From NCBI GenBank assembly GCA_028282865.1, contig JANQHA010000414.1:1-6286 (forward strand): a DNA stretch of 6,286 bases, given 5' to 3'. The position numbers and the translations under genes are program-made. A model generated the notes under the pieces. The model ran no database searches. It was not told the DNA's origin and saw only the letters and a list, made by a program, of their open reading frames with translations. Positions within the stretch are counted from its first letter, which is position 1. Every line of letters begins with the position of its first letter. This DNA is from Oligoflexales bacterium (GTDB taxonomy: Bacteria; Bdellovibrionota_B; Oligoflexia; Oligoflexales; CACXFL01). Below are positions 1 to 5,726 of this stretch, one piece after another.

Positions 1-764
1 TGACCGCGCAACAGGTCATAGTCAAGTTTTCTTTCAAGCTTGTCGCCTTTAACGCAAATTTTTTCTTTCTTGTAGTAGTAATCTAATAGATCCTGCTCAG
101 AGTAGCCTAAAGCTTTCAAGAGAATGGTCGCATGAAGCTTACGCCGCCTGTCAATCCGAACATATAGCAAATCCTTAGCATCGAATTCGAAGTCCAGCCA
201 ACTGCCGCGGTAAGGTATCATTCTAGCCGTATATAAAAGCTTACCAGAGGTGCTATTTTTACCTTTGTCGTGGTCGAAGAAAACCCCTGCAGACCTATGC
301 AACTGAGAAACGATAACTCGTTCGGTACCATTGATAATGAAAGTACCGTCTGCGGTCATCAAGGGAATCTCGCCAAAATAAACTTCCTGCTCCTTCACAT
401 CACGGATACTTTTGACTTCAGACTCTTTATCGACATCCCAGATAACCAGACGAATAACAACTTTTAGCGGTGCCGCAAAGCTCATCCCCCGCTGCCGACA
501 TTCATAAACCGAGTATTTTGGATCCTCGAAAGAGTAGCTAACAAACTCTACCGATGCCGTTTCGGTGAAGTCAGAGATCGGGAAGACCGATCTAAAAACC
601 CCTTGAAGCCCGACATCTTTGCGGTCATCAGGAGCAACATCAGCTTGCAAAAACTGATCGTAGCTATTCCTCTGTACTTCGATTAGATAGGGAATATCCG
701 CCGAAGCAGGTATCTTCTCAAATCGCTTTCTGGGCCTCGTAAACGTCGATGCTAGGGAGGACAT
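1..764 (-). CDS. rpoB: RNA polymerase beta subunit, N-terminal part (runs off the left edge)
   Basis: This is the first 254 codons of the beta subunit of RNA polymerase, which forms much of the catalytic cleft and the rifampicin pocket. Reading the minus strand from 764 gives a start [19 protein letters not shown] and then an open frame to the window edge. Family landmarks are clear: [12 protein letters not shown] near residues 124-135, [14 protein letters not shown] near 145-158, [13 protein letters not shown] near 183-195, and RIDRRRKL near 203-210. The start is set by a strong Shine-Dalgarno AGGAG five bases before ATG. The gene lies 104 bases after rplL, the usual order. Two positions differ from the common family sequence: A159 replaces the proline of the RSPGV motif and H211 replaces the proline after RRRKL. 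Only about a fifth of the usual protein length is present because of the window edge; nothing indicates it is broken. Confidence 0.97.
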   Translation of the reverse strand, partial: MSSLASTFTRPRKRFEKIPASADIPYLIEVQRNSYDQFLQADVAPDDRKDVGLQGVFRSVFPISDFTETASVEFVSYSFEDPKYSVYECRQRGMSFAAPLKVVIRLVIWDVDKESEVKSIRDVKEQEVYFGEIPLMTADGTFIINGTERVIVSQLHRSAGVFFDHDKGKNSTSGKLLYTARMIPYRGSWLDFEFDAKDLLYVRIDRRRKLHATILLKALGYSEQDLLDYYYKKEKICVKGDKLERKLDYDLLRG

Positions 765-798
765 GATTTCTCCTAAAAAAAACTAAACAAACACATAA

Positions 799-836
799 AG
801 GCACGCGAAGCTATATTAACAGCTTCAGACGCGCCT
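799..836 (-). promoter_or_regulatory. Hairpin in the rplL-rpoB gap, attenuator or processing-site candidate
   Basis: On the minus strand the arms AGGCGCGTCTGAAGCT and AGCTTCGCGTGCCT can pair around an 8-base loop (813-820). They form six upper pairs, then a two-base CU bulge, then eight lower pairs of which two are G-U. The sequence that follows is T-rich and ends in eight Ts (782-775) directly before the rpoB ribosome binding site. In E. coli the same gap holds a partial terminator and an RNase III site that reduce rpoB expression relative to the ribosomal proteins. A similar role here is inferred from position and fold. Confidence 0.5.
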
Positions 837-868
837 CATGCTTTTCCTCAAAACAGTCTGTCACCAAA

Positions 869-1243
869 TTACTTAAGCTCAACTTTCGCACCTGCTTTTT
901 CAAGCGCTTCCTTAATTTTTTGGGCTTCTTCCTTAGGCACACCATCTTTAACTGTTTTTGGCGCACCCTCTACCAACTCCTTAGCCTCTTTCAAGCCTAA
1001 AGCAGTGATAGTTCGGATTTCTTTGATCACGTTAATTTTCTTATCACCAGCTGCTGTCAACACAACTGTAAACTCATCCTTCTCTTCTTCAGCAGCAGCT
1101 CCGGGAGCAGCTGCAGCAGCCATAGCTACTGGCGCAGCAGCGCTGACACCAAACTTGTCTTCAAGCTCTTTTACTAAATCAGCTGCTTCTAAAAGGGTTA
1201 AGTTTTCTAAAAACTCTACTACCTGCTCTTTTGATACTGACAT
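869..1243 (-). CDS. rplL: Large-subunit stalk protein L7/L12
   Basis: This is the multi-copy stalk protein that binds L10 and recruits the GTPase factors EF-Tu, EF-G and IF2 to the ribosome. The 124 residues match the family length. They show an N-terminal dimerisation helix pair (about 1-33), an alanine-rich flexible hinge (about 35-52), and a C-terminal factor-binding domain with the signature [20 protein letters not shown] at 83-102. The start MSVSKEQ is typical. The best Shine-Dalgarno, GGAGG at 1259-1255, lies 11 bases from ATG, longer than ideal, with a weaker AGG closer in. The gene follows rplJ after 61 bases that contain an inverted repeat, and precedes rpoB. Its product is needed in several copies per ribosome, so stronger translation than its neighbours is expected. 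Confidence 0.98.
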   Translation of the reverse strand: MSVSKEQVVEFLENLTLLEAADLVKELEDKFGVSAAAPVAMAAAAAPGAAAEEEKDEFTVVLTAAGDKKINVIKEIRTITALGLKEAKELVEGAPKTVKDGVPKEEAQKIKEALEKAGAKVELK

Positions 1244-1260
1244 ACCTACTTATACCTCCA

Positions 1261-1306
1261 AATTTTTAACCCCCTACCAGAAGAGGGCCTAATAAGTTTA
1301 AAAATT
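1261..1306 (-). promoter_or_regulatory. Inverted repeat with inner GC stem between rplJ and rplL
   Basis: Nine-base arms, AATTTTTAA and TTAAAAATT (1298-1306 and 1261-1269), are perfect inverted repeats. Inside them an inner stem pairs CCCTC (1287-1283) with GGGGG (1274-1270), with one G-U pair. The outer arm overlaps the last two bases read as the rplJ stop codon (1307-1305), and the other arm ends next to the rplL Shine-Dalgarno at 1259-1255. A ribosome finishing rplJ would cover one arm. A role in coupling or boosting rplL translation is inferred. The outer stem is all A-T, so it is weak unless stacked on the inner stem. Confidence 0.45.
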
Positions 1307-1835
1307 ACTGTTTCTTGTCTCTTATAGCCGCTAGCACCTGAACCAAATTCCGATGAACACCGCTTAGCACTGTTACCAAGCCACGATGCGGTGAAATCAA
1401 CGATCCGACAATCTGTCCGAGTAAAACGTCCTTACTCGGTAAATCAGAAATAGCCTTAAGCTGAGCTGGGTTTACCGCAGCCCCATCCATTACACCTGCC
1501 TTGACTTTAAAGGCTTCGTTATCTTCACCAAACTTCAAAAGGGATTTAGCTGCTGCAGCTGCGTCGCCAAACGCATAAACCGCACCTAAAGGCCCAGTAA
1601 GGTGCTCTACTAACGAACTATAGTTTTCCTTATTCTGATCGTCCTCGTTGATGGCGATTTTAAGGATCCTATTTTTACTAACCTTAAACTCCGCTTTAGA
1701 TTTACGAAGTTCCTCTCGTAGCTCAGTTAATTGCCCCACGGTCAAGCCACGATATTCAGCCATAATGACTGCATTGGCTTTATTTAGTCGCTCTGATAAT
1801 TCGGTCTTTAACTGTACTTTACCTTCACGATTCAT
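1305..1835 (-). CDS. rplJ: Large-subunit ribosomal protein L10
   Basis: L10 anchors the L7/L12 dimers to the ribosome at the base of the GTPase-associated centre. The 176 residues fit the family (about 165-180). The N-terminal rRNA-binding domain starts MNREGKVQLKTELSERL and holds the AEYRGLTVGQLTELR segment at 26-40. The region HLTGPLGAVYAFGD falls near 78-91. The C-terminal helix that carries L12 dimers corresponds to roughly the last 25-30 residues. The start is fixed by AGGAG eight bases upstream, which overlaps the rplA stop codon. The gap to rplA is only 11 bases, so there is no separate intergenic leader for L10-L12 autoregulation as in E. coli. Confidence 0.98.
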   Translation of the reverse strand: MNREGKVQLKTELSERLNKANAVIMAEYRGLTVGQLTELREELRKSKAEFKVSKNRILKIAINEDDQNKENYSSLVEHLTGPLGAVYAFGDAAAAAKSLLKFGEDNEAFKVKAGVMDGAAVNPAQLKAISDLPSKDVLLGQIVGSLISPHRGLVTVLSGVHRNLVQVLAAIRDKKQ

Positions 1836-1846
1836 TACTCGAGCTC

Positions 1847-2542
1847 CTATATCTTAAATGCCGTAGTATCGACTTTGATACCAGGACCCATTGTTGCAGC
1901 AACAGTCATACGCTTGAGGTAAGTACCCTTTGCAGACGCAGGCTTAGCTCTAAGCAACGCCTCCATCACCGTACGAATATTGTCCGCTAATTTATCTGCC
2001 GAAAAACTAACCTTACCAACTGAGGTATGAACAATACCAGCTTTGTCGACTTTATACTGAGCACGACCAGCCTTTAGTTCATTAATGGCCTTTCCAACCT
2101 CGAAAGTAACCGTTCCTAGTTTCGGGTTAGGCATCAAGCCCCTAGGACCCAACACTTTACCGAGGCGCCCCACCTGACCCATCATGTCCGGCGTAGCGAT
2201 CACATGATCAAACTCCAGCCAGCCATCTTGAATCTTCTTAGTAAGGTCCTCAGCTCCGACAAATTCAACCCCCGCATCGTTGGCCTCAGAGGCTTTTTCG
2301 CCCTTGGCAAAAACAACGATTCTCACAGACTTTCCCAAGCCATGTGGAAGAGAGGTTGCTCCTCGAATATTTTGATCCGCATGCCTAGGGTCAACCCCCA
2401 AACCTACGGCAATATCGACTGTCCCATCAAATTTTGTCACCGAAGTATCCTTTAGCAGCTCACAGGCGTCTTCGAGATTATAAGTCTTATCTCTATCCAC
2501 CTTTTGTGCGGCCGCGCGATACTTCTTCCCGCGTTTTGCCAT
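1847..2542 (-). CDS. rplA: Large-subunit ribosomal protein L1
   Basis: L1 forms the mobile L1 stalk that helps move deacylated tRNA out of the E site, and in many bacteria it also represses its own operon by binding mRNA. The protein is 231 residues from MAKRGKKYR, the usual length. It carries the family signature [14 protein letters not shown] at 132-145, the segment [22 protein letters not shown] at about 47-68, and the C-terminal TMGPGIKVD at 218-226. The reading frame is open for 45 further codons upstream, but those overlap the end of rplK and do not look like L1. The chosen ATG has AGGAG seven bases before it. The gene lies 58 bases after rplK, a gap that holds a hairpin. Confidence 0.98.
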   Translation of the reverse strand: MAKRGKKYRAAAQKVDRDKTYNLEDACELLKDTSVTKFDGTVDIAVGLGVDPRHADQNIRGATSLPHGLGKSVRIVVFAKGEKASEANDAGVEFVGAEDLTKKIQDGWLEFDHVIATPDMMGQVGRLGKVLGPRGLMPNPKLGTVTFEVGKAINELKAGRAQYKVDKAGIVHTSVGKVSFSADKLADNIRTVMEALLRAKPASAKGTYLKRMTVAATMGPGIKVDTTAFKI

Positions 2543-2565
2543 GTTCGTACTCCTGTAGTTCATAC

Positions 2566-2587
2566 GAAAGCCGTTTTCCAGGCTTTC
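2566..2587 (-). promoter_or_regulatory. Hairpin in the rplK-rplA gap
   Basis: A perfect seven-base inverted repeat, GAAAGCC and GGCTTTC, surrounds an eight-base loop (2573-2580). It falls 23 bases before the rplA start. No T-run follows it on the minus strand, so it is not a simple terminator. It could protect or process the message or affect rplA translation; which of these is unknown. Confidence 0.4.
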
Positions 2588-2600
2588 TCCTACCGAAAAA

Positions 2601-3029
2601 TTAGTCTTTAACTTCGATGCCCATACTTCTAGCTGAGCCAGCGATAATTTTAAACGCAGCCGCTTCATCATAGGCATTTAAATCAGGCATTTTTGTTTTT
2701 GCAATCTCCGCGACCTGCTCTTTCGATAACGAAGCCACGTAAGTTCCGTTACCCGGAGTCTGTGAGGCTTTAGCAATCTTCGCCGCTTTCTTAATCAAAT
2801 CGGATGCTGGAGGACTTTTAGTTATAAATGTAAAGGACTTATCAGCGTAAACAGTGATCACAGTCGGGAGTATGGACCCCGCCTGCTTTTGCGTCTTGCC
2901 ATTGAACTCCTTACAAAAAGCCATAATATTTACACCACGTTGGCCCAAAGCTGGTCCAATAGGTGGTGCCGGGTTAGCTTTTCCTGCAGGAATCTGTAAC
3001 TTAATAAAACCGACTACCTTCTTTGCCAC
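2601..3029 (-). CDS. rplK: Large-subunit ribosomal protein L11
   Basis: L11 binds the GTPase-associated region of 23S rRNA and contributes to factor binding and to the stringent response through RelA. It is 142 residues, the standard length. The N-terminal domain has the proline-rich segment [20 protein letters not shown] at 19-38, and the C-terminal RNA-binding domain ends with [14 protein letters not shown] at 127-140. The start codon is GTG (written as Met), preceded by AGGAG seven bases upstream; no ATG fits better. The gene lies 97 bases after nusG, the largest protein-to-protein gap after rplL-rpoB, and that leader contains a hairpin. Confidence 0.98.
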   Translation of the reverse strand: MAKKVVGFIKLQIPAGKANPAPPIGPALGQRGVNIMAFCKEFNGKTQKQAGSILPTVITVYADKSFTFITKSPPASDLIKKAAKIAKASQTPGNGTYVASLSKEQVAEIAKTKMPDLNAYDEAAAFKIIAGSARSMGIEVKD

Positions 3030-3075
3030 AAATCTGCTCCTAAAGGCGTTTGAGTGCCTGTATTTTTTTCTTCAA

Positions 3076-3099
3076 GGGAATGAGCTTTAAGAAATTCCC
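3076..3099 (-). promoter_or_regulatory. Hairpin in the nusG-rplK leader, possible L1 target
   Basis: Six-base arms GGGAAT and ATTCCC enclose a 12-base loop on the minus strand, about 47 bases before the rplK GTG start. In E. coli, protein L1 represses rplK-rplA by binding a structure in the leader just upstream of rplK. The location fits that scheme, but I cannot confirm the L1-specific bases. A TTGACT hexamer (3112-3107) lies just upstream, but the matching -10 is poor. Confidence 0.35.
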
Positions 3100-3126
3100 G
3101 CTATATAGTCAAGGACTAAATGAGAA

Positions 3127-3816
3127 TCAGCCTAATTTTTCTACCTGCTTATACTCAAGGTCCACTGGAGTCTCCCTTCCAAAAATACTTACAAGGACTC
3201 TCAGACGTGCCTTATCGGGCATAACCTCGTCCACAACACCGTCAAAGTTGCTAAATGGACCTTCCATAACCTTAACGGCTTCACCTTTCTGAAACATCAT
3301 CTCACTAACAACCGGCTCCTCCTGGGTCGTTTGAGCTTCGACAGAAATCAGGCGCAACACCTCGTTATCAGGAAGTGGTCTGGGCAATCTCTGGTTCCCG
3401 ATAAAGCCAGAAACCCTGGGAGTATCTTTGACCACCATCATGGTGTTATCGTTCATCTCCATCTGAATAATCATGTAACCTGGAAACAAAACTCGAGTAA
3501 CCACCCGTTTTTTCCCAGTTTTTGTAACACTTTCTGTCGTGGCAGTTGGAATAAAGATCTCAGCGAACTTATCGGAATAACGACTGCGCTTAATTTGATC
3601 TAGCATATTCTTGCGGGTTTTTTCCTCATAGCCAGAATAAGTCTGAATAGCATACCATCTCATTTCAGGATTATCTGGATGCCGAACGTGAAGTGTAGGC
3701 CCCGGCTCTTCAACCACTTTCTCATCAGTAGCTGACGGCTCGTCAGCAACAACAGCCGCGGGGGCTTCTTCAACTGCCGGATTTTCCTCTCCGGTTGCTT
3801 CTACTTCTTCAAACAT
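3127..3816 (-). CDS. nusG: Transcription elongation/antitermination factor NusG with acidic N-terminal extension
   Basis: NusG binds the clamp of RNA polymerase through its NGN domain to reduce pausing, and its KOW domain contacts Rho or ribosomal protein S10. The NGN domain begins at RWYAIQTYSGYEEK (53-66), contains FPGYMIIQM at 111-119, and ends after TPRVSGFIG (132-140). The KOW domain runs about 174-229 with EGPFSNFDGVVDEV and the terminal VSIFGRETPVDLEYKQVEK. The family is usually about 180 residues, but this one has 229. Residues 1-51 are an added tail with 15 acidic and only two Lys/Arg residues, rich in Glu, Ala, Val and Pro. The start is supported by GGTGGAG four bases before ATG; the inner Met52 has no clear Shine-Dalgarno. 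It follows secE by 14 bases. Confidence 0.95.
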   Translation of the reverse strand: MFEEVEATGEENPAVEEAPAAVVADEPSATDEKVVEEPGPTLHVRHPDNPEMRWYAIQTYSGYEEKTRKNMLDQIKRSRYSDKFAEIFIPTATTESVTKTGKKRVVTRVLFPGYMIIQMEMNDNTMMVVKDTPRVSGFIGNQRLPRPLPDNEVLRLISVEAQTTQEEPVVSEMMFQKGEAVKVMEGPFSNFDGVVDEVMPDKARLRVLVSIFGRETPVDLEYKQVEKLG

Positions 3817-3820
3817 AAAA

Positions 3821-3827
3821 CTCCACC
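3821..3827 (-). promoter_or_regulatory. Ribosome binding site that decides the long nusG start
   Basis: GGTGGAG lies four bases before the ATG at 3816, within the 14-base secE-nusG gap. The alternative ATG at 3663, which would give an ordinary-length NusG, lacks a purine-rich site at a suitable distance. This favours translation of the acidic extension. Confidence 0.65.
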
Positions 3828-3830
3828 TAT

Positions 3831-4211
3831 CTAGGATATAATTTGTTTCAATACATACGACCAGGCAACGTCAAAAACAGCCAAAACAGCGGAGAACACA
3901 GCAACCACAACACATACGATAATGGTCATCCGACGGGTATCTTCAAACGAGGGCCATACCACCTTCCTGAGCTCACCTATAGACTCGAGGAAGTATTCGT
4001 GCCTCTCTGGGTTCATTCGCAAGAAAAACGTCGTCAAAACCCCTAATCCAATTGCACCAAAGTGATTGACCGGCACAAACCATTGATCGTAACGCTCTAG
4101 CCAGCCTGTTTCTATACCTACTGTGTTAATAGCCTGCCAATAGATATATGCTGCGATCAGCGTAAGTGCCACATAACAGACGTTCAACCAAAATGCATCG
4201 TCTTTTTGCAT
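3831..4211 (-). CDS. secE: Sec translocon subunit SecE, three-membrane-segment form
   Basis: SecE clamps SecY and is an essential part of the SecYEG protein-conducting channel in the inner membrane. The protein has 126 residues. Hydrophobic segments are at about 8-27, 46-64 and 95-118, with the conserved cytoplasmic motif ELRKVVWPS at 80-88 just before the last one. That is the long form seen in E. coli (127 residues); many bacteria have only the last segment. The frame stays open upstream into tRNA-Trp, but those 19 codons would lie in the tRNA, so I take the ATG at 4211. Its binding site is a weak GGGGGA at 4220-4215, three bases from ATG. The gene starts 27 bases after the tRNA-Trp end and is followed by nusG after 14 bases. 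Confidence 0.94.
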   Translation of the reverse strand: MQKDDAFWLNVCYVALTLIAAYIYWQAINTVGIETGWLERYDQWFVPVNHFGAIGLGVLTTFFLRMNPERHEYFLESIGELRKVVWPSFEDTRRMTIIVCVVVAVFSAVLAVFDVAWSYVLKQIIS

Positions 4212-4238
4212 AAGTCCCCCAAATAGTTTAAATAGAAG

Positions 4239-4312
4239 CAGGCGAGGAGGGACTCGAACCCCCAGCATGCGGATTTGGAATCCGCCGCTCTACCAATTGG
4301 AGCTACTCGCCT
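4239..4312 (-). tRNA. trnW: tRNA-Trp (anticodon CCA), 3' CCA end not encoded
   Basis: The minus strand folds as a full cloverleaf: acceptor AGGCGAG with CTCGCCT, D stem GCTC/GAGC, anticodon stem GCGGA/TCCGC with loop TTCCAAA (anticodon CCA), and T arm with loop TTCGAGT. The discriminator is G, typical of bacterial tRNA-Trp. The bases after it are CTT rather than CCA, so the terminal CCA must be added after transcription, unlike in the four other tRNAs here. It sits between tuf and secE and must be cut out of the operon transcript. Confidence 0.97.
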
Positions 4313-4332
4313 CTATCCCCCTTAAAAGAGTA

Positions 4333-4361
4333 AAGGCGACAGAAATACCCTCCGCCGCCTT
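4333..4361 (-). terminator. Attenuator-like hairpin between tuf and tRNA-Trp
   Basis: On the minus strand AAGGCGGCG (4361-4353) pairs with TGTCGCCTT (4341-4333), nine pairs including two G-U, around an 11-base loop. The sequence that follows is TACTCTTTT, moderately T-rich. A partial stop here would let tuf be made in excess of secE-nusG and the downstream genes, which is sensible because EF-Tu is needed at very high level. The broken T-tract argues for a leaky terminator or a processing site rather than a full stop. Confidence 0.45.
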
Positions 4362-4381
4362 AAATCTGAATTCAAAACTTA

Positions 4382-4399
4382 AGAGTAATAAATTACTCT
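4382..4399 (-). repeat. 18-base palindrome over the tuf stop codon
   Basis: AGAGTAAT and ATTACTCT are perfect inverted repeats separated by two bases. The tuf stop TAA (4395-4393) lies within it, and the last tuf codons form one arm. As RNA it would form a hairpin of about seven pairs with a four-base loop. It may protect the tuf message end from exonucleases, but ribosomes would melt it at termination. Confidence 0.4.
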
Positions 4400-5586
4400 A
4401 CAATATTAGCCACAACACCAGCACCAACTGTACGGCCACCTTCGCGGATCGCAAACCGAAGCTCCTTATCCATCGCTATAGGTGTATGCAGGGTCACTGT
4501 CATTTCAATATTATCTCCAGGCATAACCATCTCGACATCATCTGGAAGCTGAACATCACCAGTTACGTCTGTAGTCCGGAAATAAAATTGAGGACGATAC
4601 CCCTTAAAGAAAGGCGTATGACGGCCACCTTCTTCTTTGGTCAAAATATAAACCGAAGCTTTGAAGGTTTTATGCGGCTTAATACTACCTGGGATTGCTA
4701 ACACTTGACCGCGCACAACCTCTTCCCGCTTAGTACCACGCAGAAGAACACCGACGTTATCACCAGCCATACCTTCATCAAGAAGTTTCCTAAACATCTC
4801 AACACCGGTACAAGTAGTTTTCGCCGTGTCACGGATACCTACAATCTCGAGCTCATCGCCGACACAAACTTTACCAGCCTCGATACGACCGGTTACAACG
4901 GTACCACGACCAGAGATAGAAAATACATCCTCGATAGGCATAATAAATGGCCGATCAATTGGACGCTCTGGTACTGGAATGTAATCGTCACAAGCTTTAA
5001 GCAGCTCCATAATCGGCTTACAAGCATCAGAGCTAGGATCAGCACTTTCGAGAGCCTTAAGAGCAGAACCACGAATAATAGGAGTATCGTCGCCTGGGAA
5101 TTTGTATTCATTTAACAATTCCCGAACTTCCATCTCAACCAACTCTAAAAGCTCTTCATCGTCAACTTGATCGACCTTGTTCATGAAAACAACAATTTTC
5201 GGAACACCAACCTGTCGAGCCAAAAGAATATGCTCACGAGTCTGAGGCATAGGACCATCTGCAGCACTAACCACCAAGATAGCACCGTCCATCTGAGCAG
5301 CTCCAGTAATCATGTTCTTTACATAGTCGGCATGGCCTGGGCAGTCCACGTGGGCATAGTGCCGTTGATCCGATTCGTACTCAACATGAGTCGTAGAAAT
5401 TGTAATGCCACGCTCTTTCTCTTCAGGCGCATTATCAATCTCAGAAAACGCTCGCTTTTCGCCACCATAGGCAGCAGAAGCCACTGTAGTGATAGCAGCG
5501 GTTAGAGTTGTTTTACCATGGTCAACGTGACCAATAGTACCGATGTTTACATGCGGCTTATTCCGTTCAAACTTTTCCTTGGCCAT
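4393..5586 (-). CDS. tuf: Elongation factor Tu
   Basis: EF-Tu is the GTPase that delivers aminoacyl-tRNA to the ribosomal A site in the cytoplasm. The 397 residues cover the whole protein. Domain 1 has the P-loop GHVDHGKT at 19-26, the switch I segment RGITI at 59-63, the switch II motif DCPGH at 81-85 (with the catalytic His), the guanine-specificity motif NKVD at 136-139 and GSAL at 173-176. Domains 2 and 3 include [16 protein letters not shown] (219-234) and the late segment [15 protein letters not shown]. The ATG is preceded by GGAGGAG. It follows tRNA-Thr(GGU) by 60 bases and precedes tRNA-Trp, so it is cotranscribed with tRNAs that it carries. No key residue is missing. Confidence 0.99.
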   Translation of the reverse strand: MAKEKFERNKPHVNIGTIGHVDHGKTTLTAAITTVASAAYGGEKRAFSEIDNAPEEKERGITISTTHVEYESDQRHYAHVDCPGHADYVKNMITGAAQMDGAILVVSAADGPMPQTREHILLARQVGVPKIVVFMNKVDQVDDEELLELVEMEVRELLNEYKFPGDDTPIIRGSALKALESADPSSDACKPIMELLKACDDYIPVPERPIDRPFIMPIEDVFSISGRGTVVTGRIEAGKVCVGDELEIVGIRDTAKTTCTGVEMFRKLLDEGMAGDNVGVLLRGTKREEVVRGQVLAIPGSIKPHKTFKASVYILTKEEGGRHTPFFKGYRPQFYFRTTDVTGDVQLPDDVEMVMPGDNIEMTVTLHTPIAMDKELRFAIREGGRTVGAGVVANIVE

Positions 5587-5612
5587 GTGCTCCTCCAGCT
5601 GATGCCAACTAA

Positions 5613-5643
5613 CTTATATAAAATCTAATAAAAACTTAACCAA
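5613..5643 (-). promoter_or_regulatory. Weak internal promoter candidate before tuf
   Basis: The 60-base tuf leader is very A-T rich. TTGGTT (5643-5638) stands 17 bases before TATATA (5620-5615), and an overlapping TATAAG (5618-5613) matches five of six -10 bases. The -35 is poor, so this may only be an unstructured A-T-rich leader. Confidence 0.22.
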
Positions 5644-5646
5644 CCT

Positions 5647-5721
5647 TGGAGCCCAAGACGGGAATTGAACCCGTGTCCTCGTCCTTACCAAGGACGTGCT
5701 CTACCCCTGAGCCACTTGGGC
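5647..5721 (-). tRNA. trnT: tRNA-Thr (anticodon GGU)
   Basis: The minus strand gives a cloverleaf of 75 bases with CCA encoded. The acceptor GCCCAAG pairs with CTTGGGC, then discriminator T and CCA (5649-5647). The anticodon stem CGTCC/GGACG encloses TTGGTAA, anticodon GGT, reading ACC and ACU threonine codons. The T loop is TTCAATT. It is the last of four tRNAs before tuf, matching the position of thrT in E. coli. Confidence 0.98.
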
Positions 5722-5726
5722 AGCTC

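Noticed and set aside
270..467. Plus-strand open frame of 65 codons opposite rpoB
   Set aside because: Antisense to a conserved part of RpoB, with no recognisable product.
1030..1061. TTGACA inside rplL as an internal promoter
   Set aside because: No acceptable -10 lies at the right distance, and the hexamer is explained by the codons for Leu-Thr-Ala.
1005..1292. Plus-strand open frame of 95 codons opposite rplL
   Set aside because: Its alanine-rich part is just the reverse reading of the L7/L12 hinge; no independent support.
2543..2677. Upstream extension of rplA by 45 codons
   Set aside because: It overlaps the end of rplK, does not resemble L1, and the ATG at 2542 has a good AGGAG site.
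3084..3112. TTGACT with TAAAGC as an rplK promoter
   Set aside because: Spacing is 17 bases, but the -10 matches only three of six bases. It is kept only as a point to test in the leader finding.
4212..4268. Upstream extension of secE by 19 codons
   Set aside because: It would start inside tRNA-Trp, and SecE similarity and spacing fit the ATG at 4211.
4267..4701. Open frame of 144 codons on the plus strand opposite tuf and tRNA-Trp
   Set aside because: It overlaps the tRNA and the EF-Tu C-terminal part in antisense, has no family resemblance and no ribosome binding site, and is explained by tuf codon bias.
4893..5111. Leucine-rich minus-strand frame of 72 codons inside tuf
   Set aside because: It is a frame-shifted reading of EF-Tu. 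The apparent membrane-like character comes from the shifted codons.
4705..5505. Plus-strand open frames of 136 and 112 codons opposite tuf
   Set aside because: Both are antisense to conserved EF-Tu sequence and encode low-complexity Thr/Asn/Ser-rich products typical of mirror frames.
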